Assembly (NCBI GenBank): GCA_026770585.1
Contig: MU647082.1
Span: forward strand, 81,787 to 92,101
Source of the DNA: Baffinella frigidus
Lineage: Eukaryota; Cryptophyceae; Cryptomonadales; Baffinellaceae
Direction: 5' to 3'
Length of the DNA stretch: 10,315 bases
Positions within the stretch are counted from its first letter, which is position 1. Each line of letters opens with the position of its first letter. Shown piece after piece: positions 9,991-10,315 of this stretch. The notes beneath the pieces are model-generated. The model did not search any database and was not told the DNA's origin. It saw only the letters and a list, made by a program, of their open reading frames with translations. The translations under genes and the position numbers were made by a program.

Positions 9991-10179
9991 CCCACGCCAA
10001 AAATGACAGATTCGTACCGCGAGGGCTGAATGTCAACTTATGGATAGTCGGCGAACGCTTGAGGTGGAGATTGGCTGCTGTTGACTGCCAAAGTTGACGG
10101 ATTTGTACCGCGAGTTCGGAATGTCAACTTAGGGATAGTCGGCGAACTTTTGAGGTGGAGATAGACCACTGTTGACTGA
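9991..10179 (+). repeat. 91-bp tandem repeat, two units with AAGTTGAC hairpin
   Basis: Unit 1 (about 9995-10086) has the left hairpin arm decayed to AAATGAC. Unit 2 (about 10087-10178) has a perfect AAGTTGAC/GTCAACTT pair (10091-10098 and 10123-10130). Both continue GGATAGTCGGCGAAC, then TTGAGGTGGAGAT and CTGTTGACTG. Confidence 0.85.
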
Positions 10180-10203
10180 TCAGAGCTTCTCCCGATGCTA
10201 TAA

Positions 10204-10290
10204 CGCTAAACCCTTAACCCTAAACCCCAAACCCCAAACCCCAAACCCCAAACCCCAAACCCCAATCCCCAAACCTAACCCTTCCACCCA
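10204..10290 (+). repeat. CCCTAAA/CCCCAAA telomere-like tract
   Basis: C-strand units, mostly CCCCAAA, run to about 10290. The last 25 bases are unique and too short to interpret. Confidence 0.95.
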
Positions 10291-10315
10291 AAAACAGCGG
10301 TAGCAACTGGTCGGT

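Noticed and set aside
9256-10130. CRISPR-like array from regularly spaced hairpins
   Set aside because: The 200-bp units are near-identical throughout with no variable spacers, and the hairpins are far apart.

Overview
The window looks like eukaryotic repeat-rich DNA. Much of it is made of degenerate 7-bp telomere-like units. The commonest is CCCTAAA/TTTAGGG, the telomere motif of plants and many algae and protists. Local variants are CCCTACA, CCCTCAA, CCCCAAA, CCCAAAA, CACCAAA, CCCGAAT and TCCCTCA. No intact bacterial-style gene, rRNA, tRNA or CRISPR array is visible. Long open frames inside the arrays are artefacts of the 7-bp unit. The best inference is a subtelomeric or interstitial-telomeric region of an alga or other protist; I cannot name the species.

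Between the telomere-like tracts lie short, GC-richer modules, almost all present in more than one copy. Several look like spliced-gene exons: they start after CAG, end before GT, and keep one reading frame between copies. Two families carry a clear coding signature. In the family at 8.2-8.7 kb (SPWQEAFLGR), copies 1 and 2 differ at 12 of 26 codons and every difference is synonymous. In the family at 9.0-9.95 kb (PWKVFEVAMNRS), copies 3 and 4 differ at 10 of 27 codons, 9 of them synonymous. A third family is a 57-bp exon-like block repeated identically at 5972 and 6230. I read the window as a store of duplicated, mostly broken exons embedded in telomere-like sequence. A live spliced gene with telomere-like introns remains possible for parts of it.

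Layout: 1-760 is a 27-bp minisatellite, CCCTACA arrays and a module repeated three times. 778-1437 holds four copies of a GC-rich module. 1479-1840 holds a dispersed element between long direct repeats. 1841-2930 is a higher-order array of CCCTAAA tracts, hairpins and modules. 2930-3155 is an exon-like block followed by an inverted copy of the dispersed element. 3160-3455 is a G-strand telomere-like block. 3617-3985 carries two tandem copies of the dispersed element. 4022-5410 holds six copies of a GGCGGTGGTGGCAGCTCAAC-type module, strand switches, a CT-rich tract and a 150-bp palindrome. 5411-6429 is telomere-like with the 57-bp exon pair. 6426-7265 has a 168-bp duplication, CCCGAAT arrays and LYYF modules. 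7266-8138 is largely unique with two foldback elements. 8181-10200 holds the two coding-signature families and a recurrent AAGTTGAC/GTCAACTT hairpin. 10204-10290 is a last telomere-like tract.

Nothing here shows genes working together in a pathway. What organises the window is the architecture: telomere-like tracts change strand around modules, and modules, hairpins and foldback elements are re-used in both orientations.
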